Positions 1 to 8,416 of a stretch of DNA of 34,579 bases are shown one piece after another. The stretch covers positions 1 to 34,579 of the forward strand of contig RQSC01000056.1 of NCBI GenBank assembly GCA_013416795.1, written 5' to 3'. The notes under the pieces were generated by a model. It made no database searches and was not told the origin of the DNA. It worked only from the letters and a program-made list of their open reading frames with translations. Within the stretch, counting starts at the first letter, position 1, and the number at the start of each line of letters is the position of its first letter. The DNA is from Prasinococcaceae sp. CCMP 1430. Its lineage: Eukaryota > Prasinodermophyta > Palmophyllophyceae > Prasinococcales > Prasinococcaceae. Made by a program: the position numbers and the translations under genes.

Positions 1-343
1 GGGGGAACGGCGCGCGAGGCAGGGTGCGGGCGCTGCGGGGTGGGTGGGTGGGTGGGGGGCGGCGCCACACGCCGGGAGGCACGCGCGGCGCGCGTTGCGG
101 TGCGACCTCACCTCGCCTTCCACCTCCTTCCCTCGCTCCCCCCTCCCCGGCTCCCCCATCCCCGCCACACACAACGCACACACCTCCGTGTTTGTCGTGT
201 CTCTCTTTCGGTCTTTGTCTCTGGCGTTCGACCGCAGCCGCTGCCTCGCACTCTCGCTCTCGCTTTCGCTCCCCTCTGTGCGCGTGTGTCTGCTGTCGCC
301 GCTCGCTGCGGCGACGGCGCCCCCGGCCAGACGGCTCCCGCCA

Positions 344-422
344 CGCGCGCCGGCGTCGGGCGTGGTGGTCGTGTCCGGCGGGCAGACGGGCGCCGACCGC
401 GCGGCGCTGCTCGCCGCGGCCG
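344..422 (+). CDS. Putative molybdenum carrier family protein, 5' fragment of a split gene
   Basis: Frame 2 encodes a short stretch with the motif SGGQTGADRAAL, the N-terminal nucleotide-binding-like signature I associate with the putative molybdenum carrier family (Rossmann-type fold, Pfam MoCo_carrier). The rest of the family profile is missing here but resumes at 3741. No ATG lies upstream in this frame within the window. Bases 100-340 are C/T rich and could be an intron end or leader, so the first exon is probably outside the window and the left limit is approximate. Homology stops at about 415-422, where the frame runs straight into condensin-like sequence. The family name is firm by motif; its biochemical role (proposed molybdenum cofactor binding) is family lore, not seen here. 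Confidence 0.7.
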
Positions 423-3400
423 AGGAGGCCGCCAGCGACCTCTGCGAGGGCGAGGCCTTCTGCGTGGCGGAGCCGGAGGTGTTCGCCGCGTGCTATGCGA
501 TCGTCGGTCGCTTCGATGAGCTCGAGCCGCACTCCAAGGCGCGCGTGCTCGACGCGCTCTCGTCGAACCTCGCCGTCCTCAACGCGGGCGCGGCGACCAC
601 GCTCGCCTCGAGCACGTCGCACATGGACGAGGACGTCGCGGCGCACCGCTGCGCGCTCAAGTGCTACGTCTTCCTCCTCCACCACCTCGCCGCCGAGCAG
701 TGGGCGACCGTCGGCGCGGCCGCCGCCGCCGCCGCGGCCGTCGCCGCGCCGAGGGGCGCCAAGAAGGCCAAGAAGAAGGCCGCCACCGGCGAGTGGGAGT
801 GGGAGGCGCAGTGCGACAAGGTGCTGCGCCCGCTCGCGGGCGCGGTGGACCTCAATTTCGACCGCATGTTCGCGGCGGGGCAGATCGAGGACGCCTTCGT
901 GATGCTCTTCACCAAGACGGCCGTCGCAGCGCTTGAGCAGCCCGCGGTGGCGCGCCTCGCGGCGTGCCGCGCCGCCTCGCAGCACGTGCTCGCCAGCGCC
1001 GCGGTGCGCCTGGGACAGCGCGACGGCGTCGTCAACGCGCTCATGCAGACGCTGCACCGCCACGAGCACATGCCCCCCATCGTCGCAGGCATCTGCGCGC
1101 ACGGCGCCGCGGCGCTGGGAGACACGGGGCTCGCCCTCGAGGCGCTGCAGGAGGTGAGCACCACCCCGCAGACCGACTTCGTCCGCGACGCCGCCGCGGC
1201 CAAGCACGTCGGCCTCTTCCTCACCGAGCTCGCAGACACCATGCCCAAGCTCGTGGGCACCAACCTCGCGCTGCTGCTTCCGCACTTCGGCTGCGAGGCG
1301 TACGGGCTCCGCTCCGGCCTCGTGCAGATGGTGGGCCAGCTCGTGATCCACATCCAGGTCATCTTCGGCGACGGCGCGTCGGCCAAGCAGGAGGAGGTGC
1401 GCGTCAAGTCCAAGCAGGCGCTCCTCGACCTCCTGATCGACCGCGCGCGCGACTCCAACGCCTTCGCGCGCGCGCAGTGCCTCCGCACCTGGGCGATGCT
1501 CTGCGAGGCGGAGGCGCTCCCCATCGGCCACTGGCAGCTTGTCACCGAGATGGCGATCGGCCGGGTGAGCGACAAGGCGTCGGTGGTGCGCCGCGCCGCC
1601 ATGCAGCTGGTCGGCACGCTCCTCACCTACAACCCGTTCGGGCCTTCGCTCCCAGTCGAGAGCCTGGAGGGCTCGCTCCAGTCGTACGCGGAGCGCCTCG
1701 AAGCCGAGGAGGCCAAGATCGCCGAGACCACGCCGGACGAGGACGACGCCGACGAGGCCGTGCGTGGCCTGCACGAGGCCATCGAGGAGGCCAAGTCCAG
1801 CGACGACGAGGAAGAGGCGCAGGTGGGTGGCAAAGGCGCCGACCAGCTGGCGGCGATGCGCGCGCTCGTGGCGTCGCTCCGCACCGCCGTGAGCTTCGCC
1901 ACCTCGCTGCGCGACGCGCTGCCGGCGGTGGTGGGCATTCTGCGCACCGGCACCACCCTCGACCAGGTCGAGGCCGTCAGCACGCTCATCCTCATGCAAC
2001 AGTTCACCGTCGATGGCTCTGACGTCTCGGTGAAGGAAGCACTTCCGCTCATCTTCTCGCGCGAGCCCTCGGTGCGAGACGCGGTCATGGACGCAGCGAC
2101 CACGCTCTACGTGCCGCAGGGCCTGGACTCGCAGGCCGCCGTGCTTCTGTCGAAGTTCGTTGCGACCGCCACCCTCGGTGAGCTCGCCTCGATGGAAGAG
2201 ATCCTGGCGCAGATGATCCGCACCGAGCGCTTCCCCGAGAGGATCGCGTCCTCGCTCTGGGACATGGTGCGGTCCACGCAGCTCTCTGCCTCTGAGCGAT
2301 CCGCCGCCCTTGGCGTCATCGGCATGATCGCGGGCGAGATGCCCGAGACTGTGAACATCGACCTGGTCGTCGAGGTTGCACTCGGGCCCCTCGCGCGGAA
2401 GGACGCCCTTCTGGCGCGCCGCGGCGCGCTGGTGCTCGAGCGCGCTGCCGCCGGCGACGCCGCGAGCGGCCTTGCCGCCGACCACGCCGCCTTCGGCGCT
2501 CTCTCCGCCATCATAGCCGGGGAGCCCGCCGCGCACCTGAGCGATGCGGCGTGGTACCCGGCCTGTGAGCAGTCCCTCGCGGCCGTGTACGCGCTCCACC
2601 AGTCGCCCGAAACGCTCATCGCTGGCCTGATCACGACCATGGCCGCGGACGTCTTCGGTGAGGACGGTGCGTCGCTGGCGTCGGTGTCGACGCGCGCGCT
2701 CGCGCGCTTCCTTTTCGTGCTCGCCCACGGCGGCCTCCGCCATCTGGTGTTCGTGGAGGACACCGCCAAGGTGGTCCGGCGCGAGATGCTGGCGCGGGAA
2801 AAGGCCGAGGAGGAGCTGGCCGAGAAAGAGGGGCGTAAGCTGCCGTCCAAAGCAGAGACCGGCGCGCCTACGGTCGACGCCATCATCGACCAAGTTCGCG
2901 AGGGCATCGACTCCGAAATGATGGCGGCCACGCCTGGCCAGGTCAACCTCATGGGCATGTTCGCGCCGTTGGTGGTGCATGTGGTGACCACGCCCGCGCT
3001 CATGGCGGCGGATCCATCGCTGCGCTCCTCAGCCATGCTCTGCCTGGCCAAGATGATGGCCATCGACGGCGACTTCTGCGAGGCGCACATGGCCACCTTG
3101 TGCAACACCATGCAGAACTCTAAGGAGGAGAGCGTGCGTTCCAACTGCATCGTGGCCATCGGTGACCTTGCGATGCGCTTCCCGAACGTGCTCGAGCCGT
3201 GGACCTCGCGGGTGTACGCGTGCCTGCGCGACCCCACGCTCGCGGTGCGCAAGAACGCCCTGCTGGTCCTCACGCACCTCATCCTCAACGACATGATGAA
3301 GGTCAAGGGCCTCATCTCCGACATGGCTGAGCGCCTGGAGGACGAGTCGCCGCGCGTGGTTGGCCTCGCGCGCCTCTTCTTCTCCGAGCTCGCCGCCAAG

Positions 3401-3739
3401 TCGAACTCGCCCGTGTACAACCTCATGCCGGACATGATCAGCCGCCTGAGTACCAACGATCAGCTGAGCGACGATGCCTTCCGCCGCATCATGAAGTTCC
3501 TGGTTGCGTTCCTAGACAAGGACCGCCACGCCGAGGGGCTCAGCGATAAGCTCTGCTCGCGTTTCGCCAATGCGCGCGAGCCGCGCGTGTGGCGCAACCT
3601 GGCCTACGTGCTCAGCCAGCTCGCCCTCACCGAGAAGGCTGTCAAGCGCATGGCCGACCAGTTCAAGAACTACGCCGAGGCGCTGCTCGACCCGGAGGTG
3701 GCCGAGCTTTTCAAGGCGGCGCTCGGCAGGGCGCGCCGC
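422..3739 (+). CDS. Condensin complex subunit 1 (CAP-D2/CND1), truncated at both ends
   Basis: A single open frame of about 1106 codons made of HEAT-type helical repeats. It encodes the non-SMC subunit of condensin I that helps SMC2/SMC4 compact mitotic chromosomes. Family landmarks appear in order: the N-terminal helix region (FDELEPHSKARVLDAL), a Lys-rich loop followed by a WEWEAQCDKVL-type motif, a middle region (HEHMPPIV, FLTELADTMP), and near the end the strongly conserved Cnd1 domain (CIVAIGDLAMRFPNVLEPW, RKNALLVLTHLILNDM, RLEDESPRVVGLARLFFSEL, NLMPDMISRLS). Against CAP-D2 proteins of about 1400 residues it lacks the first roughly 35-40 residues, including a start codon, and the C-terminal tail. 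The left edge fuses in frame to molybdenum-carrier sequence. The right edge stops at the single n at 3740. The identity is secure; whether this copy is functional is doubtful as assembled. Confidence 0.93.
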
Positions 3740-3740
3740 N
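3740..3740. other. Single undetermined base at a gene-to-gene junction
   Basis: One n separates the end of condensin-coding sequence from the 3' half of the molybdenum-carrier gene. The 8 bases just to its right (3741-3748, CGCGGCCG) are repeated at 415-422, exactly where the carrier homology stops on the left. It therefore looks like a contig join or a gap collapsed to one base rather than an ordinary miscalled base. Confidence 0.8.
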
Positions 3741-4209
3741 CGCGGCCGCGGCTGGCGCCGCGCGCGCGGGCTGGTGCCCGAGGCGCTTCTGGGCGGAGGA
3801 CGGCGCCGTGCCCGAGCGCCACAGGGGCGCGCTCGAGCCGACGCGCGAGGACGGCACTGCCGAACGCACGCGCCGTAACGTCGAGCAGAGCGACGCCACG
3901 CTCTTCGTGAGCCTCTCGGAGGCGCTCGCTGGAGGGTCGGCGCTCGCCCAGGAGCACGCGCGCGAGCACGGGCGGCCCACGCTCCACGCGGCGCGGGCGG
4001 CCTTCGGCGGTGACGCGGGGAGCGCGGCACTCGCCGCGGCTGAGTGGGCAATCGGCGTCGCTTCGAAGGAGCGCGGGCTGCTCGTGTCTCTTGCGCTCAA
4101 CATCGCTGGGCCGAGGGAGAGCGAGGAGCCGGGGGTGTACCGCTGGGCGCGAGATGTCATTGACGCAATCCTCCCGCGCCTCCTCGCCGCGCAGCGAGAG
4201 CGCGCGTAG
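3741..4209 (+). CDS. Putative molybdenum carrier family protein, 3' fragment of a split gene
   Basis: Frame 1 resumes the family profile right after the n: GWCPRRFWAEDGAVPERH, then RTRRNVEQSDATLFVS, GGSALAQEHAREHGRP, and near the end LNIAGPRESEEPGVY, followed by a stop at 4207-4209. These are the conserved blocks I recall for putative molybdenum carriers, in the right order. Joined at the 8-base repeat shared with 415-422, the spacing between RAAL and GWCP is 11 residues, as in the family, and the frame is kept. This strongly suggests one gene interrupted by the 3.3 kb condensin block. Its last 56 bases overlap the start of the saposin-like gene in another frame, so one of the two boundaries may be refined by splicing or a later start. 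Confidence 0.8.
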
Positions 4210-4819
4210 GCGACCACGGTGGTTGAGGGCGTCGGCGGTGGCGCTGCTGGCGGGCGCCGTGTGTGCGATTTGCACGCTGCCGGTGAGCGCTAGGGATGCC
4301 ACCGTCAAGCCGCGTGCGCTGCTGCGCCCGCCCGCGGGGCTGGGGGGGCGCGCGCATGCCGCAGAGGAGAGCGCAGAGCCGGCCACCGACAACACCTACT
4401 GCGACGCGTGCGAGTACATCATTGACGAAATCGCCGCCGACGGCTGCAGCTTGGCTTGCGAAGGCATGCCGCCGCCCGCGGACGCAGTCTGCGCCTGGAT
4501 GGTGAAGTCGACTGGCCTGTGCGCGTGGGTGGTGCAAGAGCTTAGCGGCGGCGTGAATGCCACCACCGTGTGCGCGGCCGCAGGACTGTGCGGCGGCCCA
4601 TGCGAGTGCGGCGTATGCACGCCGCGCGCGGCGTCGGCCTCGGCAGGGCGTTGCCTCGGGCTGCCGTACAGCTGCGGCCACGCTGCGCACGCTCTGCACT
4701 CGAGCGACAGCGCTGGCACGAGGGGGAGCGGCGCACGGGACGGACTGACGTTCTGTGCCGGCGACGCCTGCGACGGAACGAATGAGGCCGACTACGGGTG
4801 CTGCCTCACATGCCTGTAA
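4154..4819 (+). CDS. Secreted saposin-like, cysteine-rich protein
   Basis: A 221-residue protein. After an Arg-rich start, residues about 21-45 form a hydrophobic segment (ASAVALLAGAVCAICTLPVS) typical of a signal peptide. Residues about 80-150 fit a saposin B-type domain: YCDACEYIIDEI, then Cys residues at the usual spacing, a potential N-glycosylation site (NATT) and CAAAGLCGG at the end. Saposin domains bind lipids or membranes in lysosomes or outside the cell. A second Cys-rich module (CECGVCTP through CGH to CCLTCL) follows to the stop and is not one I recognise. The ATG at 4154 is chosen because it places the signal peptide at the N-terminus; it overlaps the carrier gene by 56 bases. 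The gene converges on the transporter gene with 70 bases between stops. Confidence 0.65.
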   Translation: MSLTQSSRASSPRSESARRRPRWLRASAVALLAGAVCAICTLPVSARDATVKPRALLRPPAGLGGRAHAAEESAEPATDNTYCDACEYIIDEIAADGCSLACEGMPPPADAVCAWMVKSTGLCAWVVQELSGGVNATTVCAAAGLCGGPCECGVCTPRAASASAGRCLGLPYSCGHAAHALHSSDSAGTRGSGARDGLTFCAGDACDGTNEADYGCCLTCL

Positions 4820-4889
4820 AACTGTCATTATCACCACGCGTTTTACAGCACTTGTCGTCCGCCGCTACCATGCAAGGAAGCCCAGCCAG

Positions 4890-6424
4890 TCATCTTTGGA
4901 GCTTCGAGCCGTCGATGAAGACGGACCAGGTCGCGAAGAGCGACAGCACGCATCCCATCACGCACACGAACGTCATCGTGAACTTCTGTAGTCGAGTCAG
5001 CGGCAAAAGCGCGAGCCCGTCCGCCCCGTCAACCCCAGCGCCGTGCTCCGGATTGCCTGCAAGCAAGGGCGTCTCCACTGAATTCGCTCGCTCGGCGCCC
5101 TCCGCGTCCATCCCCTCCCCGCCCTCCACCCGTCTGCTACGTGCCCTGTGCGTCTCCCAGAACATCCACACTGGCAAAATGTAACAGACGAGACACACGC
5201 CTGAGTCCGTCACGTGACATGCGCGCGGTTAGCGCCAGGACGGCGCAGCGCACACACTATTTCTATTCCACGAGCAACAGGGCGCGCGCCGCGAGATGCG
5301 CGCAAGATGCGCGGGCGGCATCCACACGCACCAGTAGCCCCCGTGAACGCGAACACAATTTCTCCCGCCGAGCTCGGCAGGACCCACGCGACGACCGCCG
5401 AGCCGACAACAAGCGTGGAGGTCACGCCGACATTGCGCGCCGCATGCCATCGGACCACTTCGGTGCTGAGCCCATCGGCCGGCCAGAAGATCTGCTCGAT
5501 GCTCTCACGAAGCGGGAGCAATGCCATTGGGAAGCCGAGCGCGAGGTACGCCGTCGTCGCCACCATCAGCCCGACGACCGACGACTTGTGCGCGTGACCG
5601 GCACCCTCGTCCACGCCCGCCAGGTTGTCCAGTATGTCCCGCTCGGTGCTGTCGCCGTACGTGCCGAAACCGAAGGTGCCCACGAAGAGGTACAGCACGA
5701 CCGCGAAACAGACAGTCGCACGCGCAGCCGACGTGGCTGTCACGATGCCGGCCTTGCCGGGCGCCATGTCCGCCAGTGTTGGCATGAGCTGAGGGTGCAA
5801 ATACATCGCGTACCCCAACACGCCCACCGCGCTCGGTGTGCGCGGGCCGATTGCCACCCATGGCTCGGCCGCGCGTCCGCTACCGCCGCGCAGCGCGGGC
5901 AGCCCGCGCACCGCGCCGACCACGACCACAGTCGTCGCGAGCACGAACAGGATGGCCACGCCCGCGCTCGACGCGCGCTCGAGCTGGCCTAGCCGCCTGG
6001 GCAGCGAGGCCGCCAGTAGCGCAGGTGTCACCCCGAGAATCACCCACTTCGGGTCGACGTGCCCGAGACCCGCCAGCACGACGGCGTGGTTGAGCACTTC
6101 GACGAGGATGATGATGTTTCCAAAGAGCGAGCCCAGCAGCAGCGTGACCAGGCCCGCGCGCGCCAACGACCTCCCGCGCGAGCCAATTGAGACGCCAGCG
6201 AGCGCCTCATACGTCAACCCCTCGCGCGGCAGCGCCGCCTCCGGCGTCGCTGCTACGGCGCGAAGCATGAGCTCGCACGTGTACACGTTCGCGAGCGCGA
6301 CCGACAACGCGAGTGCCGAGCCCAGACCGACGCCGGTGCACCTGAACGCGTACGGCACGGGCAGCACCGCGCTCCCGACGATGCTCAGCGCCAGTGTGGC
6401 AAACGCCCCCCTGAACTGCAGCAT
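4890..6424 (-). CDS. Amino acid transporter, AAAP (Aa_trans) family, two exons
   Basis: Exons are complement 5332-6424 and 4890-5200, giving 467 residues with about 11 membrane segments. The first segment has the family pattern LSIVGSAVLPVPYAFRCTG. Later come GYAMYLHPQLMPTLADM and GTFGFGTYGDSTERDILDNL, matching the SLC32/36/38-like group that moves amino acids with protons or sodium across vacuolar, lysosomal or plasma membranes. The intron (5201-5331, 131 bases) starts GTGCGT and ends CAG. Removing it restores FAFTGATGVCLVCYILPVWM, the expected GATG-x-ILP motif, so the join is well supported. The ATG at 6424 is the first true ATG of the frame. A mid-protein loop rich in Gly/Arg is normal. 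The substrate cannot be predicted. It shares a 301-base divergent upstream region with the pseudouridine synthase gene. Confidence 0.88.
5201..5331 (-). other. Spliceosomal intron in the amino acid transporter gene
   Basis: On the minus strand it begins GTGCGT and ends ACTCAG. It interrupts a Gly codon (phase 1) inside the conserved GATG motif, and its removal joins two hydrophobic stretches in frame. Confidence 0.85.
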
Positions 6425-6725
6425 TGCGACCGCCCACCTCCGGTGTCCTGCACGCCGAGTAGACAGCGCCACTCCACTAAATACGACCCAGCCTCCGCCC
6501 TACACCCACCCTCACAGCGCGCGCCGCAACGCGCGCGCCCTCTAGCGCACCCAACAACGCCACCAGCGTGCGCGCGCTCTTTGAGCGCTCTGCCGGTGCC
6601 ACACCACAGACGCGGCGGGGCACGCCCCCTGCCCCCCCCCCACCTCCCCCCTTGCGGGTATTGCCCGCGCCGGGGCGTGTCCATCGCGCTGCGGAGGTGC
6701 CCGCGCGTCGCGGCGGGTGTCATCG
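6425..6725. promoter_or_regulatory. Shared divergent upstream region, with a C-rich tract
   Basis: The only space between the divergent transporter (-) and pseudouridine synthase (+) starts. It contains a run of C-rich DNA at about 6627-6653, which on the minus strand has several G runs that could form a G-quadruplex. No TATA box is evident. Promoter function is inferred from position only. Confidence 0.4.
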
Positions 6726-8371
6726 ATGCTGCAGGCGCGGGGGCGCTGCGGCGTGGGGCCGCGCGGCGTGCCGTGCGCGCTGCCGACCCGCTCAAGCCGC
6801 CGCGCGGTTGCACGGTGCTCTGCGGCTTCCTCGGCGCATGAGGACGTCGCCGGGTTGCTGCGCGCCGTCGGCGAGAAGCGCAGCGCAAAGCCCGCGAGAG
6901 AGTCCGCCGCGGCGCTGTTGGCGGCGCTCGACAGGCGAGCGAGCACCTCGCCGACGGCGCGCGCTGCTGAGGTGGCCAGGCTCGTGCTCGATGCCGAGGC
7001 GGGGTCGGACGATCGCGGGGGCGCAGCATTTGGTGGTCGTGAAGGAGCCGAGCGTGCGCGGTGCCTCACTGCGGCGGTCTTTCTCTGTGGGCGAGGTGCG
7101 GCGCCGCTGCTGTGCTGCGCGCGCGCGGCCGCACGGTCGGTGAGCGCCCGCTCCGTGCTGTGTGCGCGACATGCCGCTCTGTCTCGCCAGCGGCGGCTGG
7201 GCGTGGCTGCGAGCTCGGCTGCGAGCTCGACTCACGCGTCCCCACTGCAGGGAAGACTGACCATTTTGCCGCTGCTCTTCTGCCGGCAGCTGGCGAGTGG
7301 CAAACCGCCGCGGCCATTTGCGAGGAGGGGTTTTCCGCGGCGGGCATCGCGCCTGGGGCGTTCCCCTTCGCCCTGGCCGCGGCCGGTGCGTGGGGCGCAG
7401 CCGCGCCGATCTCGGCTGTGGATGCACTGCTCGGCAACGCAGAGGCCGACAGCAAGGGCGCAGCCCGGAAGGCGCGGCGTGCGAAGTCGCGCAAGGGCGG
7501 CACGAGGGGCGGGATTGCTGCGAGGCAGGCAAAGGCCGCGTCGCCAGCGCAGCCTCGGGGCATCGCGGAGAAGCCAGACGTGCTGTATGAGGACGAGCAC
7601 ATGTCGGTGCTCTGCAAGCCGGCGAACATGCTCACGCACCCTGTCGCGGGTGGAGGTGGCGGTGACAAGCGCACGCTCGCCGACTGCGCGCTGTCGCTCC
7701 TGGGCGAGAAGCGTACCAGTGCGTTGTTCGGGCCGACAGCGCGCGGGGTCGCCCACCGGCTGGATCGCGGCACCAGCGGATGCGTCGCGGTCGCAAGGCA
7801 CAGCCTGGCGCATGCGAGGCTGGCCTATTTGTTCTTCGAGCCGGGGGTCGTCAACAAGGAATACGTTGCGCTCCTGCAGCTGAATGACGGCGCGGCGGTG
7901 CTGTCGGCCCCAGGGACTGGAGAGCTCGCCACGCCAGTGGATCGGCTGCCCGCGCGCACGCGATACGAGCTCGTGGCCACACAGACGGGCGCGAGGGGTG
8001 GCGCAGGTGTGGCGATGCTGCGCGCGTGGCCCGCGACAGGGCGACGGCATCAAATACGAGTACACGCCGTTGAGGGTCTCGGCGCGGCTGTCATTGGCGA
8101 CGAAATCCACGGGCCCGGCCCGTCAGCGCTGCCACTGGCGGTGCGCGAGGTGCTGGCGCCGCACAAGCAAGGTGCAGTGCACTTGCTGCACGCTCGCCGG
8201 CTACAGCTCCCGCACCCGCTGGTGCCACGTGACGACGAGGTGTGCTGCGCAGACTACGACTGCAGCTCGACCCTCCCGGCCATGGTTGACGTCGAGGCAC
8301 CGTTTCCGAGACACTTTGCTGAAATTGCTAGGAACACCGGCCTTACGCTCTGCGGTCAAACTATGCCATAA
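6726..8371 (+). CDS. RluA-family RNA pseudouridine synthase with N-terminal extension, two or more exons
   Basis: The catalytic part lies at about 7580-8371. It begins VLYEDEHMSVLCKPANMLTHP, then has the catalytic motif HRLDRGTSG with the Asp that attacks uridine, then NKEYVALL, and GRRHQIRVH near the end; these are hallmarks of RluA-type enzymes that convert uridine to pseudouridine in rRNA or tRNA. Upstream, 6726-7032 encodes a Ser/Arg/Ala-rich start resembling a plastid or mitochondrial targeting peptide, followed by a helical region. A plausible intron at 7033-7289 (GTGGTC to GGCAG, with a pyrimidine tract) keeps the frame, giving about 465 residues, but the donor is weak and another exon structure is possible. 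Just after the join, residues around GEWQTAAAICEEGFSAAGIAP look like a PPR helical hairpin. The gene ends 45 bases from the convergent coiled-coil gene. Confidence 0.8.
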
Positions 8372-8416
8372 TTACACGATTGCGACAGCACCACTACCCG
8401 TGCGATGACAGCGCCC

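Noticed and set aside
38-60. G-rich TGGG repeat at the left edge as a telomere end
   Set aside because: Only four or five units, not a known telomere repeat, and coding sequence follows at once; a possible G-quadruplex at most.
5838-6545. Plus-strand 235-codon frame opposite the transporter
   Set aside because: Antisense shadow of a hydrophobic-rich gene, with Arg/Ser/Thr-rich product and no domain.
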